From Sphingomonas sp. HF-S4 (GTDB taxonomy: Bacteria > Pseudomonadota > Alphaproteobacteria > Sphingomonadales > Sphingomonadaceae), in NCBI RefSeq assembly GCF_032911445.1, contig NZ_JAWJEJ010000001.1, forward strand, positions 2,728,001 to 2,792,000: DNA of 64,000 nucleotides. Direction: 5' to 3'. The position numbers and the translations under genes are program-made. This document shows positions 1-7,856 of the stretch, piece by piece (within the stretch, counting starts at the first letter, position 1; each line of letters starts with the position of its first letter). The notes under the pieces are model-generated. The model saw only the letters and a program-made list of their open reading frames with translations. It had not been told where the DNA came from and did no database searches.

Positions 1-151
1 CCAGGCTGTCGCCGATCGCGGGCAGCGCCGGCAGCATCGAATCGATGCCAAGCGCGGTCAGCGCCATCATGGACGCGATCAGCGTCACGAACTCGCCGAA
101 CCGGAGCGGTGCGCGATTGGCGGAATCGGTGGCGAGGTGCGGCTCGGACAT
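1..151 (-). CDS. Bcr/CflA-type MFS drug efflux transporter, N-terminal fragment
   Basis: Only the first 50 or so codons are visible; the gene runs leftward off the window edge. The translation begins MSEPHLATDS and leads into a first membrane helix containing MMALTALGIDSMLPALPAIG. This is the characteristic first helix of the Bcr/CflA subfamily of 12-TM major facilitator drug/H+ antiporters in the inner membrane. An in-frame ATG twelve bases upstream (163) could be the start instead; neither has a strong Shine-Dalgarno sequence. Substrate cannot be told from this piece. The gene is divergent from the oxygenase gene at 283, leaving about 130 bases for promoters. Confidence 0.7.
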   Translation of the reverse strand, partial: MSEPHLATDSANRAPLRFGEFVTLIASMMALTALGIDSMLPALPAIGDSL

Positions 152-282
152 GGCGGTGCCCATGAAGGATCGGGGCGCGGGCGTCACCCCCAAGCGGCAC
201 GATTGATCGCCGTCATGCCCGCACCCCCGCTTGTTCGGCAGGGCCCTGCGGGTCTAACTGGACCCAACATACGGAGACTCGC

Positions 283-1230
283 ATGCTCGACACCCTCGCT
301 GAGATCCCGGCGCTTTCGCTGGCCGATCAGCAATCCGATCCCGAAGGCTTCGCGCAAGCCTTCGGCCAGTCCTTCCAGCGCTTCGGCTTCGCCGTGGTGC
401 GCGATCACGGCATCCCCGACGCGCTGATCGAGCGCGCCTGGGCGATGACCAAGGCGTTCTTCGACCTGCCCGAAGACGTCAAGCGCAGCTATTTCGTCGA
501 GGGCGGCGGCGGCGCGCGCGGCTATACGCCGTTCAAGACCGAGATCGCCAAGGGCGCCACCCATGTCGATCTCAAGGAATTCTGGCATATCGGCCGCCAG
601 ATCGCCGCGGGGCATCGCTTCGAGGACAAGATGTCGCCCAACATCTGGCCCGACCAGCCCGAGGGTTTTCGCGAGACCTTCCTCGAGCTGTTCCAGGCGT
701 TCGACGATGCCGGCGACAAATTGCTCTCGGCAGTGGCGCGCTATCTCGGTCTCGCGCCCGACTGGTTCGATCACGCCGTCAAGGACGGCAATTCGGTACT
801 GCGCCTGCTCCATTATCCCCCGGTCGACGCCGATGCGCCCGAAGTCCGCGCCGGCGCGCATGAGGACATCAACCTGATCACGCTGCTGCTCGGCGCCGAG
901 GAAGCCGGGCTGGAGCTGCTCGACCGCGGCGGCACCTGGCTGGCGGTCAAGCCGCCCCAGGGCGCGATGGTGGTCAATGTGGGCGACATGCTCCAGCGCC
1001 TCACCAACCATGTTCTACCCTCGACCACCCACCGCGTGGTCAATCCGCCGCCCGAGCGCCGCGGCCATTCGCGCTATTCGATGCCCTTCTTCCTGCATCC
1101 CGCACCCGATTTCCTGATCAAGGCGCTGCCGAGCTGCGTAACGGCGGAGAACCCGGAGCGCGAACCCCCGATCACCGCGCACGACTATCTCGCCGAGCGC
1201 CTCGCCGAGATCGGGCTGATCAAGAAATAG
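283..1230 (+). CDS. 2OG-Fe(II) oxygenase, isopenicillin N synthase-like family
   Basis: A 315-residue soluble non-haem iron dioxygenase. The N-terminal DIOX_N region (about residues 10-120) is followed by the double-stranded beta-helix core. The iron triad is visible as HED in GAHEDINLITLL and the distal His in STTHRVVNPP. The 2-oxoglutarate-binding R-x-S follows as RYSMPFFLHP. The family hydroxylates, desaturates or cyclises small molecules, with 2-oxoglutarate as the usual co-substrate; the substrate here is unknown. GGAG lies just upstream of the ATG. It stands alone, separated from hom by a palindromic repeat. Length and fold match the plant/bacterial IPNS-like group (about 300-350 residues). 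Confidence 0.88.
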   Translation: MLDTLAEIPALSLADQQSDPEGFAQAFGQSFQRFGFAVVRDHGIPDALIERAWAMTKAFFDLPEDVKRSYFVEGGGGARGYTPFKTEIAKGATHVDLKEFWHIGRQIAAGHRFEDKMSPNIWPDQPEGFRETFLELFQAFDDAGDKLLSAVARYLGLAPDWFDHAVKDGNSVLRLLHYPPVDADAPEVRAGAHEDINLITLLLGAEEAGLELLDRGGTWLAVKPPQGAMVVNVGDMLQRLTNHVLPSTTHRVVNPPPERRGHSRYSMPFFLHPAPDFLIKALPSCVTAENPEREPPITAHDYLAERLAEIGLIKK

Positions 1231-1241
1231 AAAATCTAATT

Positions 1242-1383
1242 CCCCTCCCTGCAAGGGAGGGGCTAGGGGTGGGTCAGCGGCGGACGGGGCTCGATGCCCC
1301 GGCCGTCGCTTTGTTGTCGGGCGTAGGGCTCGGAGCTTTGCTCCTCGCACCCACCCCCAGCCCCTCCCTTTCAGGTAGGGGAG
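1242..1383. repeat. composite intergenic palindrome, CCCCTCCC family
   Basis: Between the oxygenase and hom. The left unit (1242-1262) is a perfect 9-bp hairpin, CCCCTCCCT against AGGGAGGGG, with loop GCA. The right unit (1361-1383) is a degenerate copy. Between them, CTAGGGGTGGGT (1263-1274) pairs with ACCCACCCCCAG (1349-1360) with one mismatch, and GGAGC-TTT-GCTCC (1332-1344) forms a small central hairpin, so the whole block can fold into one long structure. The same motif recurs at 4165-4189 and 57584-57683. A role as transcription terminator or REP-like dispersed element is inferred. Confidence 0.7.
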
Positions 1384-1397
1384 CAAAAGGGAAAGAA

Positions 1398-2690
1398 ATG
1401 ACCGAACCGCTTCGCATCGCACTCGCCGGCCTGGGAACCGTGGGCGCGGGCGTCATTCGTCTGCTCGACGCGAATGGCGAGTTGATCGCGCGGCGTGCGG
1501 GGCGGCCGATCGAAGTCGTCGCGGTCTCTGCGCGCGATCGCTCCAAGGACCGCGGTGTCGACATCGCCCGGTTCGACTGGATCGACGATCCCGCCGAGCT
1601 CGCCCGCCATCCCAGGGCCGATGTCGTGGTCGAGCTGGTCGGCGGCTCGGACGGCCCCGCACTTGCGCTCGCGCGCGCGACGCTGGCGGCTGGCAAGAGC
1701 TTCGTCACTGCCAACAAGGCGATGATCGCGCATCACGGGCTCGAGCTCGCGCGCGCAGCCGAATCCGCCAATCTCGCGCTCAAGTTCGAAGCCGCGGTCG
1801 CCGGCGGCGTGCCGGTGATCAAGGGTCTCCGGGAAGGCGCCGCCGCCAATGTGATCGGCCGCGTCTACGGCATCCTCAACGGCACTTGCAATTTCATCCT
1901 CTCCAAGATGGAAGCCGAGGGCCGCGACTTCGGCGAAATCCTCAGCGAAGCCCAGGCGCTCGGCTATGCCGAAGCCGATCCCAGCTTCGACATCGACGGC
2001 GTCGATGCCGCGCACAAGCTCTCGATCCTCGCCAGCGTCGCGTTCGGCGCGCAGCCTGCGTTTGGCGACGTCGCGATCACCGGCGTCCGCCACGTCATGG
2101 CCGCCGACATCGCCGAAGCCGACGCGCTCGGCTATCGCGTTCGCCTGCTCGGCGTCGCGGATTCGGGTCCGCATGGCCTGTTCCAGCGGGTCCACCCGCA
2201 CCTCGTGCCGCTCAGCCACCCGCTCGCGCACGTCGTCGGATCGACCAATGCGGTCGTCGCCGAGGGCAATTTCGTCGGCCGCCTGCTGTTCCAGGGCGCC
2301 GGCGCCGGCGACGGCCCGACCGCAAGTGCCGTCGTCGCCGACCTGATCGACATCGCCCGCGGCGAATTCGGCCCGCCCTACGCGATGCCCGCCGACGCGC
2401 TTGCCGCGCAGGACGCCGCCGACAGCGGCGAGCGCCGCGCGCGCGCCTATGTCCGCCTGACCGTCGCCGATCGAGTCGGCGTCCTCGCCGAGATCGCCGC
2501 GGCGATGCGCGACGCCGGGGTTTCGATCGAGAGCCTGATCCAGCGCGGCGCCAATCCTGACGGCAGCGTCTTCGTCGCGATCGTCACCCACGAAGGCCCC
2601 GAGCGCAGCGTCGCCCAGGCGCTCGAAAAGCTGCGCGGCTCGCAGAGTCTGGTCGGCGAGCCGATGTGGATGCACATCCTCGCGGATTGA
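1398..2690 (+). CDS. hom: homoserine dehydrogenase
   Basis: 430 residues. Reduces aspartate semialdehyde to homoserine with NAD(P)H, the branch step toward threonine, isoleucine and methionine. The N-terminal Rossmann motif is GLGTVGAGVIRLL, the catalytic segment includes FVTANKAMIAHHG, and a C-terminal ACT domain begins near residue 350 (LTVADRVGVLAEIAAAMRDA), the usual site of threonine feedback. The start chosen is ATG 1398 after GGGAAAGAA; the open frame runs back through the upstream repeat, but those codons are not expected in the protein. Together with glpX about 500 bases downstream this recalls the hom-glpX linkage common in alphaproteobacteria. Confidence 0.96.
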   Translation: MTEPLRIALAGLGTVGAGVIRLLDANGELIARRAGRPIEVVAVSARDRSKDRGVDIARFDWIDDPAELARHPRADVVVELVGGSDGPALALARATLAAGKSFVTANKAMIAHHGLELARAAESANLALKFEAAVAGGVPVIKGLREGAAANVIGRVYGILNGTCNFILSKMEAEGRDFGEILSEAQALGYAEADPSFDIDGVDAAHKLSILASVAFGAQPAFGDVAITGVRHVMAADIAEADALGYRVRLLGVADSGPHGLFQRVHPHLVPLSHPLAHVVGSTNAVVAEGNFVGRLLFQGAGAGDGPTASAVVADLIDIARGEFGPPYAMPADALAAQDAADSGERRARAYVRLTVADRVGVLAEIAAAMRDAGVSIESLIQRGANPDGSVFVAIVTHEGPERSVAQALEKLRGSQSLVGEPMWMHILAD

Positions 2691-2694
2691 GCTC

Positions 2695-3042
2695 TCAGGG
2701 CGGCGGCGCGCGCCGCACATAGCCTGCGCCGCCCAGCCCGACGGTCACCCCGACGCCCACCGATCCGCATTTGGCCATGAACGGACCCTGCCCGCACTCG
2801 ACGATCCCCTGCGCCTCGCGCGTCATGATCGGCGCAAGCTGGGCATTGGCGTCGTTCTTCGGGTTATAGGTCGGCACGAGCGGTAGCTGGTGGCGATAGG
2901 CCTCGCGCTGCGCGCAGACGACGATTTCGTCCTGGTCCTCGCTATTGCAAGAGATTTCCGCCGAGGTTTTAGCGCGATATTCGGCGAGCGCGGCAGTAAC
3001 CGCGGGCGCCTCCTGGACCAGCAGCAGCAACGGCACCCACAT
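2695..3042 (-). CDS. small exported hypothetical protein
   Basis: 115 residues, function not recognised. It starts MWVPLLLLVQEAPAV, a short hydrophobic N-terminus that may be a poor signal peptide. The middle has a cysteine pair region (ISCNSEDQDEIVVCAQR) typical of small periplasmic proteins in sphingomonads. The C-terminus is glycine-rich (GVGVTVGLGGAGYV). It lies opposite to hom and glpX, its stop only four bases from the end of hom. Codon usage matches its neighbours, so it is probably a real gene. Confidence 0.6.
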   Translation of the reverse strand: MWVPLLLLVQEAPAVTAALAEYRAKTSAEISCNSEDQDEIVVCAQREAYRHQLPLVPTYNPKNDANAQLAPIMTREAQGIVECGQGPFMAKCGSVGVGVTVGLGGAGYVRRAPPP

Positions 3043-3186
3043 TGGCGAATCCTTACGCTTGCGACGAAACGAGGCTGGCGCACGGTTGCGGCGAAATTGC
3101 GACGCGCCTGACAGCGCTAGCAGCCTCGACAGTGCAACACGGCGCCCCTATCGCCTCCCCAAGTTCTCCAAGGGATTTGCCAACCG

Positions 3187-4155
3187 ATGACCACCGCCAG
3201 CAGCGTTCTCGATCGTGTCCTCGTGCTCGAAATGGTGCGCGTCACCGAAGCCGCGGCGATCGCCGCGTCGAGCCTCGTCGGGCGCGGCGACGAGAAGGCG
3301 GCCGATCATGTCGCGGTCGAGGCGATGCGCGAAGCACTCAACTCGCTCTACATGGACGGCACCGTGGTGATCGGCGAGGGCGAGCGCGACGAGGCACCGA
3401 TGCTCTATATCGGCGAGAAGGTCGGCAGCGCGATCGGCACTGGTCCCAAGATCGATATCGCGCTCGATCCGCTGGAGGGCACCACGATCTGCGCCAAGGC
3501 AGGTCCGAACGCGCTCGCGGTGCTCGCCGTCGCCGAACATGGCGGGCTGCTCAACGCCCCCGACGTCTATATGGACAAGATCGCCGTCGGCCCCGGCTAT
3601 CCCGAGGGCGTGATCGATCTCGCCAAGTCGCCGACTGACAACGTCAAGGCACTCGCCGCGGCCAAGGGCGTCGAGCCCAACGAGATCATCGTCTGCGTGC
3701 TCGATCGCCCGCGCCACGAGAAGATGATCGCCGAGCTGCGCGCGATCGGCTGCGGTATCGTGCTGATCGGCGACGGCGACGTCGCCGGCGTGATCGCCAC
3801 CACCAATCCCGACACCACGATCGACATGTACATGGGCTCGGGCGGCGCGCCCGAGGGCGTGCTCGCCTGCGCGGCGCTGCGCTGCGTCGGCGGCCAGTTC
3901 AAGGGACGGCTGGTGTTCCGCAACGATGATGAGCGCGCCCGTGCGCGGAAGTGGGGGATCGAGGATCTCGACAAGATCTACGACCTCACCGATCTCGCCC
4001 GGGGCGACTGCATCTTCGCGGCGACCGGCGTCACCGACGGCTCGTTGCTCGAAGGTGTCAAGCGCGTCCGCGGCAAGATGACCACCGAGAGCGTCGTGAT
4101 GCGCGCCAGTTCGGGCACCGTTCGCTGGGTCAAGGGCGAGCACCGGCTGGATTGA
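3187..4155 (+). CDS. glpX: class II fructose-1,6-bisphosphatase
   Basis: 322 residues, the normal length for GlpX. Hydrolyses fructose-1,6-bisphosphate to fructose-6-phosphate for gluconeogenesis in the cytoplasm. Metal-binding motifs of the lithium-sensitive phosphatase superfamily are clear: VIGEGERDEAPMLYIGE around residues 58-74 and DIALDPLEGTTICAKAG around 90-106. Start ATG follows the sequence AAGGGATTTGCCAACCG. The gene follows hom in the same direction with the small antisense hypothetical gene in between, so they are probably not cotranscribed. No class I Fbp is seen in the window. Confidence 0.95.
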   Translation: MTTASSVLDRVLVLEMVRVTEAAAIAASSLVGRGDEKAADHVAVEAMREALNSLYMDGTVVIGEGERDEAPMLYIGEKVGSAIGTGPKIDIALDPLEGTTICAKAGPNALAVLAVAEHGGLLNAPDVYMDKIAVGPGYPEGVIDLAKSPTDNVKALAAAKGVEPNEIIVCVLDRPRHEKMIAELRAIGCGIVLIGDGDVAGVIATTNPDTTIDMYMGSGGAPEGVLACAALRCVGGQFKGRLVFRNDDERARARKWGIEDLDKIYDLTDLARGDCIFAATGVTDGSLLEGVKRVRGKMTTESVVMRASSGTVRWVKGEHRLD

Positions 4156-4164
4156 TCCCCAAAG

Positions 4165-4189
4165 CTCCCCTTCCTTTCAGGGAGGGGAA
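4165..4189. repeat. short palindrome, CCCCTCCC family
   Basis: A single imperfect hairpin (CTCCCCTTCC against GGGAGGGGA, loop TTTCA) ten bases after the glpX stop. It resembles the units at 1242-1383 and 57584-57683 and probably acts as a terminator for glpX; that role is inferred from position. Confidence 0.6.
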
Positions 4190-4262
4190 TTTAGCTTGGC
4201 GCGCTTGCCCCTCCATCCCTAGCGCCGTACCCCTCCCCCCGGGCATCATTCGGAGGGACTAC

Positions 4263-6116
4263 ATGCGCGCATTGATGGGTTTCGTGGCATTGGCAGCCTT
4301 GGCCGCCCCTCTCGCGGCGCATGCCCAGCCTGCACCGCAAGCCCCGCAGGCTGCTGCCTTCACGTATGAAGAAGTGATGGTCCCGATGCGCGACGGGGCG
4401 AAGCTCCAGACCGTCATCCTCCGACCCACCGGCAAGACCGGCAAGCTGCCGATCCTCCTCCAGCGCACCCCCTATGGCGTTCCCGGCCAGGCGCCCGCCA
4501 GCGTCCCCGCATCGATGCGCTTCCTGATGGAGGACGGGTACATCCTCGTCTTCCAGAACATGCGCGGCCAGTTCAAGTCGGACGGCGACTTCACCATGTC
4601 GATGGCGCTCGACGCCAAGGGCGCTAAGGGCGTCGATGAAGCGACCGACGCGTACGACACCGTCGATTGGCTGGTGAAGAAGCTCCCCGGCAACAACGGC
4701 AAGGTGGGCATGTGGGGCGTCTCCTATCCCGGCTATGCCTCGGCAGTGGCGCTGGCCCGGCCGCACCCGGCGCTCAAGGCCGTCAGTCCGCAGGCCGCGT
4801 GGAACGACTGGTGGATCAACGACGATCTCCACCGCTACGGCGCTGCGCGGCTGTCCTACCTCACTGACTGGCTGTTCAGCCTGCAGAACAACGACCAGGG
4901 CGACGATTTCGACTATGGCGGCAAGACCCCGGTCGACACCTATGATTGGTTCCTCAAGCTTGGTCCGATCGCCAATCTCGACACGCTCTATTTCAAGGGG
5001 TCGGTGCCGCAATTCACTGCGATGATCGAGCATCCCGATTACGACGATTTCTGGAAGCGCCAGCGCTGGACCGACAGGCTCGGCCGCACCACCGTCCCGA
5101 CGCTCCACGTCGCCGGCTTCTGGGACCAGGAGGACCCCTTGGGCACCTGGAAGATCTACGAGAAGATGGAAGCCAACGACCCCGACGGGCTCAACATGAT
5201 CGTCGGTGGTCCCTGGGCGCATGGAACGTGGCACTCGCCGGGCACCGATGTCGGTTACCTTAAGCACGGCAAGGAAAGCGGCACCGATTTCATGCGCGAC
5301 ATCGAAGCGCCATTCTTCGCGCACTGGCTCCACGGCAAGGGCGTCAAGCCGGGGTTCGAGGCGAAGATGTTCCAGAGCGGTTCCTGGGAGTGGAAGAGCT
5401 ATCCCAAATGGCCCGCGCCGGGCACCACACTGACCAATCTCTATCTCCAGCCCGACGGCACGCTATCCTTCACTGCGCCCACCGATGCCGGCCAGTGCCG
5501 CGAATACGTCTCGGACCCCGCCAACCCGGTGCCCTTCCGCGAGCGCCCGATCTCGCGCACCTACCCGTCACAGGAATGGCGCTGGTGGGAAGCCGCCGAC
5601 CAGCGCTTCGTCGACCACCGCCCGGACGTGCTCAGCTACACCAGCGCGCCGCTCGACGCTGACCTCACCGTCACTGGTGACATCGCGGCCAAGCTGATGG
5701 CCTCGACTTCGGGCACCGACAGCGACTTCGTCGTCAAGCTGATCGACGTGCTGCCGGACGATTACGAACCAGCGCGTCCCGGCACGATCGGCGAATATCC
5801 ACGCACGCTCAACGGCTACCAGTTCCCGATCGCGATGGAGGTCCGCCGGGGCCGCTATCTGCAAAGCTATGAAAAGGCGACACCGCTCACGCCCAATAAA
5901 GTGGTGCCCTGGGACGTGGCGCTGCGCGATCACGATCATGTCTTCAAGAAGGGCCATCGGATCATGGTCCAGGTCCAGTCGAGCTGGTTCCCGGTGATCG
6001 ACCGCAACCCGCAGAAGTTCGTGCCCAATATCTACAAGGCAGCGCCCGAAGACTTCGTCAAAGCCACCCAGCGCGTCTGCGGCGGATCGCTGATCGCATT
6101 GCCGGTGGCCAGATAG
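4263..6116 (+). CDS. secreted CocE/NonD-family hydrolase (X-Pro dipeptidyl-peptidase-like)
   Basis: 617 residues. A Sec signal peptide (MRALMGFVALAALAAPLAAHA) is followed by the S15/CocE alpha/beta-hydrolase domain; the nucleophile is Ser154 in WGVSYPGY. The C-terminal third is the jelly-roll PepX_C domain (for example SDFVVKLIDVLPDDYEPARP). Family members include cocaine esterase, alpha-amino-acid ester hydrolases, glutaryl-7-ACA acylases and X-Pro peptidases, so ester or amide hydrolysis in the periplasm is expected, but the substrate is open. Start ATG 4263 follows CGGAGGGACTAC and gives the intact signal peptide; the open frame extends upstream into glpX without meaning. Confidence 0.9.
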   Translation: MRALMGFVALAALAAPLAAHAQPAPQAPQAAAFTYEEVMVPMRDGAKLQTVILRPTGKTGKLPILLQRTPYGVPGQAPASVPASMRFLMEDGYILVFQNMRGQFKSDGDFTMSMALDAKGAKGVDEATDAYDTVDWLVKKLPGNNGKVGMWGVSYPGYASAVALARPHPALKAVSPQAAWNDWWINDDLHRYGAARLSYLTDWLFSLQNNDQGDDFDYGGKTPVDTYDWFLKLGPIANLDTLYFKGSVPQFTAMIEHPDYDDFWKRQRWTDRLGRTTVPTLHVAGFWDQEDPLGTWKIYEKMEANDPDGLNMIVGGPWAHGTWHSPGTDVGYLKHGKESGTDFMRDIEAPFFAHWLHGKGVKPGFEAKMFQSGSWEWKSYPKWPAPGTTLTNLYLQPDGTLSFTAPTDAGQCREYVSDPANPVPFRERPISRTYPSQEWRWWEAADQRFVDHRPDVLSYTSAPLDADLTVTGDIAAKLMASTSGTDSDFVVKLIDVLPDDYEPARPGTIGEYPRTLNGYQFPIAMEVRRGRYLQSYEKATPLTPNKVVPWDVALRDHDHVFKKGHRIMVQVQSSWFPVIDRNPQKFVPNIYKAAPEDFVKATQRVCGGSLIALPVAR

Positions 6117-6122
6117 CCGCGC

Positions 6123-6158
6123 GCCGCGTCGCTTTATTGTTTCGAAGCGCGACGCGGC
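6123..6158. terminator. candidate hairpin terminator after the CocE gene
   Basis: GCCGCGTCGC (6123-6132) pairs perfectly with GCGACGCGGC (6149-6158) across a 16-base loop. It begins seven bases after the CocE stop and ends 29 bases before the SPFH operon. No U-run follows on the plus strand, so it may be a weak or Rho-assisted terminator, or a leader structure of the operon. Confidence 0.45.
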
Positions 6159-6187
6159 CCTCTAACATCGGCGCAACGGAGGGACAG

Positions 6188-7177
6188 ATGGGCATTTTCG
6201 ATTTTCTCTCGAACCAGTTCGTCGACGTCATCGATTGGGTGGACGAGCCGGGCACGCTCGCGATCCGCTATCCGATGGAGAAGCGCGAGATCCAGAACGG
6301 CGCGCAGCTGACCGTCCGCGCCGGCCAGACCGCGCTCTTCTACAACGAAGGCGAGCTCGCCGATGCCTTCGTCCCCGGGCTCTATACGCTCGAGACCGGC
6401 AACCTGCCCGTGCTCACTGCGCTGATGAACTGGGACAAGGGCTTCAATTCCCCCTTCAAGGCCGATGTCTATTTCTTCAGCCAGAAGGAGCAGACCGGGC
6501 TCAAATGGGGCACGCAGCAGCCGATCACGGTGCGCGACAAGGAATTCGGCCCGCTGCGCGTCCGCGCGTTCGGCTCCTATTCGTTCCGCGTCGAGAGCGT
6601 CTCGACCTTCGCGATCAAGATGATGGGCTCGCTCGAGAAGCTGACCGTCGCCGATCTGGAGCCGCAGCTGCGCGGCACGATCGCCACCGCGATCGCCTCG
6701 GCGCTCGGCACCGGCGAGATCGCGTTCCTCGACCTCGCCGCCAACCAGACCGTGCTATCCGAGAAGCTCAAGGCCGCGGTCGAGCCGGCGTTCGCGCAAT
6801 GGGGCCTGAGCTGCACCAGCTTCTTCATCGAGAGCCTGTCGCTGCCCGAGGAGGTCCAGGCGCATCTCGACAAAGCGAGCTCGATGCGCGTCGTTGGCGA
6901 CCTCGACCGCTTCGTCCGCTTCCAGAGCGCGCAAGCGATCGAGACCGCGGCGGGCCAGTCGGGCGGAGTAGCGGGTGCCGGGGCGGGGATGGCCGCGGGC
7001 ATGGCGATCGGCCAGAGCATGGCCGGCGGGATCGGCGCGCCGGCCGCGCCCGCCGCCGCCCCGGGCGAGGACGCATATGCGCAGATCGAGAAGCTCCACA
7101 AATTGGTGACGATCGGCGCGATCACCCAGGAGGAGTTCGACGCCAAGAAGGCCGAGTTGCTGGGCCGTATCCGCTGA
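6188..7177 (+). CDS. SPFH-domain protein with C-terminal SHOCT-like helix pair (YdjI-type)
   Basis: 329 residues, first gene of a tight eight-gene operon. Residues about 20-240 resemble the SPFH/band-7 fold of the YdjI subfamily, often annotated as virion core protein homologue. A glycine/alanine-rich hydrophobic linker follows (GAGAGMAAGMAIGQSMAGG). The tail is a SHOCT-type helical motif (IEKLHKLVTIGAITQEEF). There is no N-terminal membrane anchor, so it may be a peripheral oligomeric scaffold. Start ATG 6188 has GGAGGGACAG upstream. SPFH proteins of this kind commonly sit beside zinc-ribbon and DUF4178 genes; a membrane-stress or membrane-organising role is inferred. Confidence 0.85.
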   Translation: MGIFDFLSNQFVDVIDWVDEPGTLAIRYPMEKREIQNGAQLTVRAGQTALFYNEGELADAFVPGLYTLETGNLPVLTALMNWDKGFNSPFKADVYFFSQKEQTGLKWGTQQPITVRDKEFGPLRVRAFGSYSFRVESVSTFAIKMMGSLEKLTVADLEPQLRGTIATAIASALGTGEIAFLDLAANQTVLSEKLKAAVEPAFAQWGLSCTSFFIESLSLPEEVQAHLDKASSMRVVGDLDRFVRFQSAQAIETAAGQSGGVAGAGAGMAAGMAIGQSMAGGIGAPAAPAAAPGEDAYAQIEKLHKLVTIGAITQEEFDAKKAELLGRIR

Positions 7178-7181
7178 ACGC

Positions 7182-7856
7182 ATGAGCCTCCATCTCCCCT
7201 GTCCCAATTGCGGCGCGGACGTCGTGTTCCGCTCGCCGGCGCTGCCCAACCGCGTCTGCGACTATTGCCGCTCGATGCTGGTGCGCAGCGATGCCGGGGT
7301 GGCCAGGGTCGGCGAAGTCGCGGCGCTGCCGTTCGACGTCAGCCCAGTGCAGATCGGCATGCGCGGAAGCGCCGACGGCAAGGGCTTCGAAGTCATCGGT
7401 CGCGTCCGCTGGGCATGGACGGACGGATCGTGGAACGAATGGCTGTTGCTGTTCGAAGACGGGAGCAACGCCTGGCTCGGCGAGGCGATGGGCCAGTTCA
7501 TGCTGCTGTGGGAACGCCCGTTCGCAAAGATCCGCAGCCGCTATCTGCGCGACATCGCCGGAGGCCGCGACGCGATCGTCGGCAACGAAGTCCAGATCGA
7601 CAACGAGAAGATGGTCATAGCCGATGCGCGGGAGGTGGTCTGCATCGCCGCCGAAGGCGAACTGCCCTTCACCGCCATGCCCGATTGGCGACTCTACAGC
7701 GTCGATCTGCGCGGCCGGCAGGGCGAATGCGCGACGCTCCAGCGCGACGGCGCGGAGGCGAGCTTCTATCAGGGCCGCTATGTGACGCTCGCCGAGCTTG
7801 CCCCACGTGGGCTGCGCGCAATCGAAGGCTGGGCGCTCCCCGCTTATGCAGCCTGA
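7182..7856 (+). CDS. DUF4178 protein with N-terminal zinc ribbon (first copy)
   Basis: 224 residues. The N-terminus has two cysteine pairs, CPNCG and CDYCR, forming a zinc ribbon. The rest is one DUF4178 domain with the aromatic-rich pattern WTDGSWNEWLLLFEDG. No signal peptide and no membrane helix. It starts four bases after the SPFH gene and overlaps the next gene by 11 bases. The function of DUF4178 is unknown. The two adjacent DUF4178 proteins here are unlike in size: this one is soluble, the next is membrane-anchored, suggesting paired subunits. Confidence 0.86.
   Translation: MSLHLPCPNCGADVVFRSPALPNRVCDYCRSMLVRSDAGVARVGEVAALPFDVSPVQIGMRGSADGKGFEVIGRVRWAWTDGSWNEWLLLFEDGSNAWLGEAMGQFMLLWERPFAKIRSRYLRDIAGGRDAIVGNEVQIDNEKMVIADAREVVCIAAEGELPFTAMPDWRLYSVDLRGRQGECATLQRDGAEASFYQGRYVTLAELAPRGLRAIEGWALPAYAA

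Noticed and set aside
1231..1397. Riboswitch or attenuator leader for hom
   Set aside because: The region is occupied by the composite palindrome; no Thr/Ile-rich leader peptide or known riboswitch motif was seen.
1371..2720. 450-codon open frame antisense to hom
   Set aside because: Arises from high GC in the third codon position; no family resemblance; hom on the other strand is certain.
3951..4262. Upstream extension of the CocE gene into glpX
   Set aside because: ATG 4263 starts a perfect signal peptide; the extension is out of frame with glpX and low-complexity.
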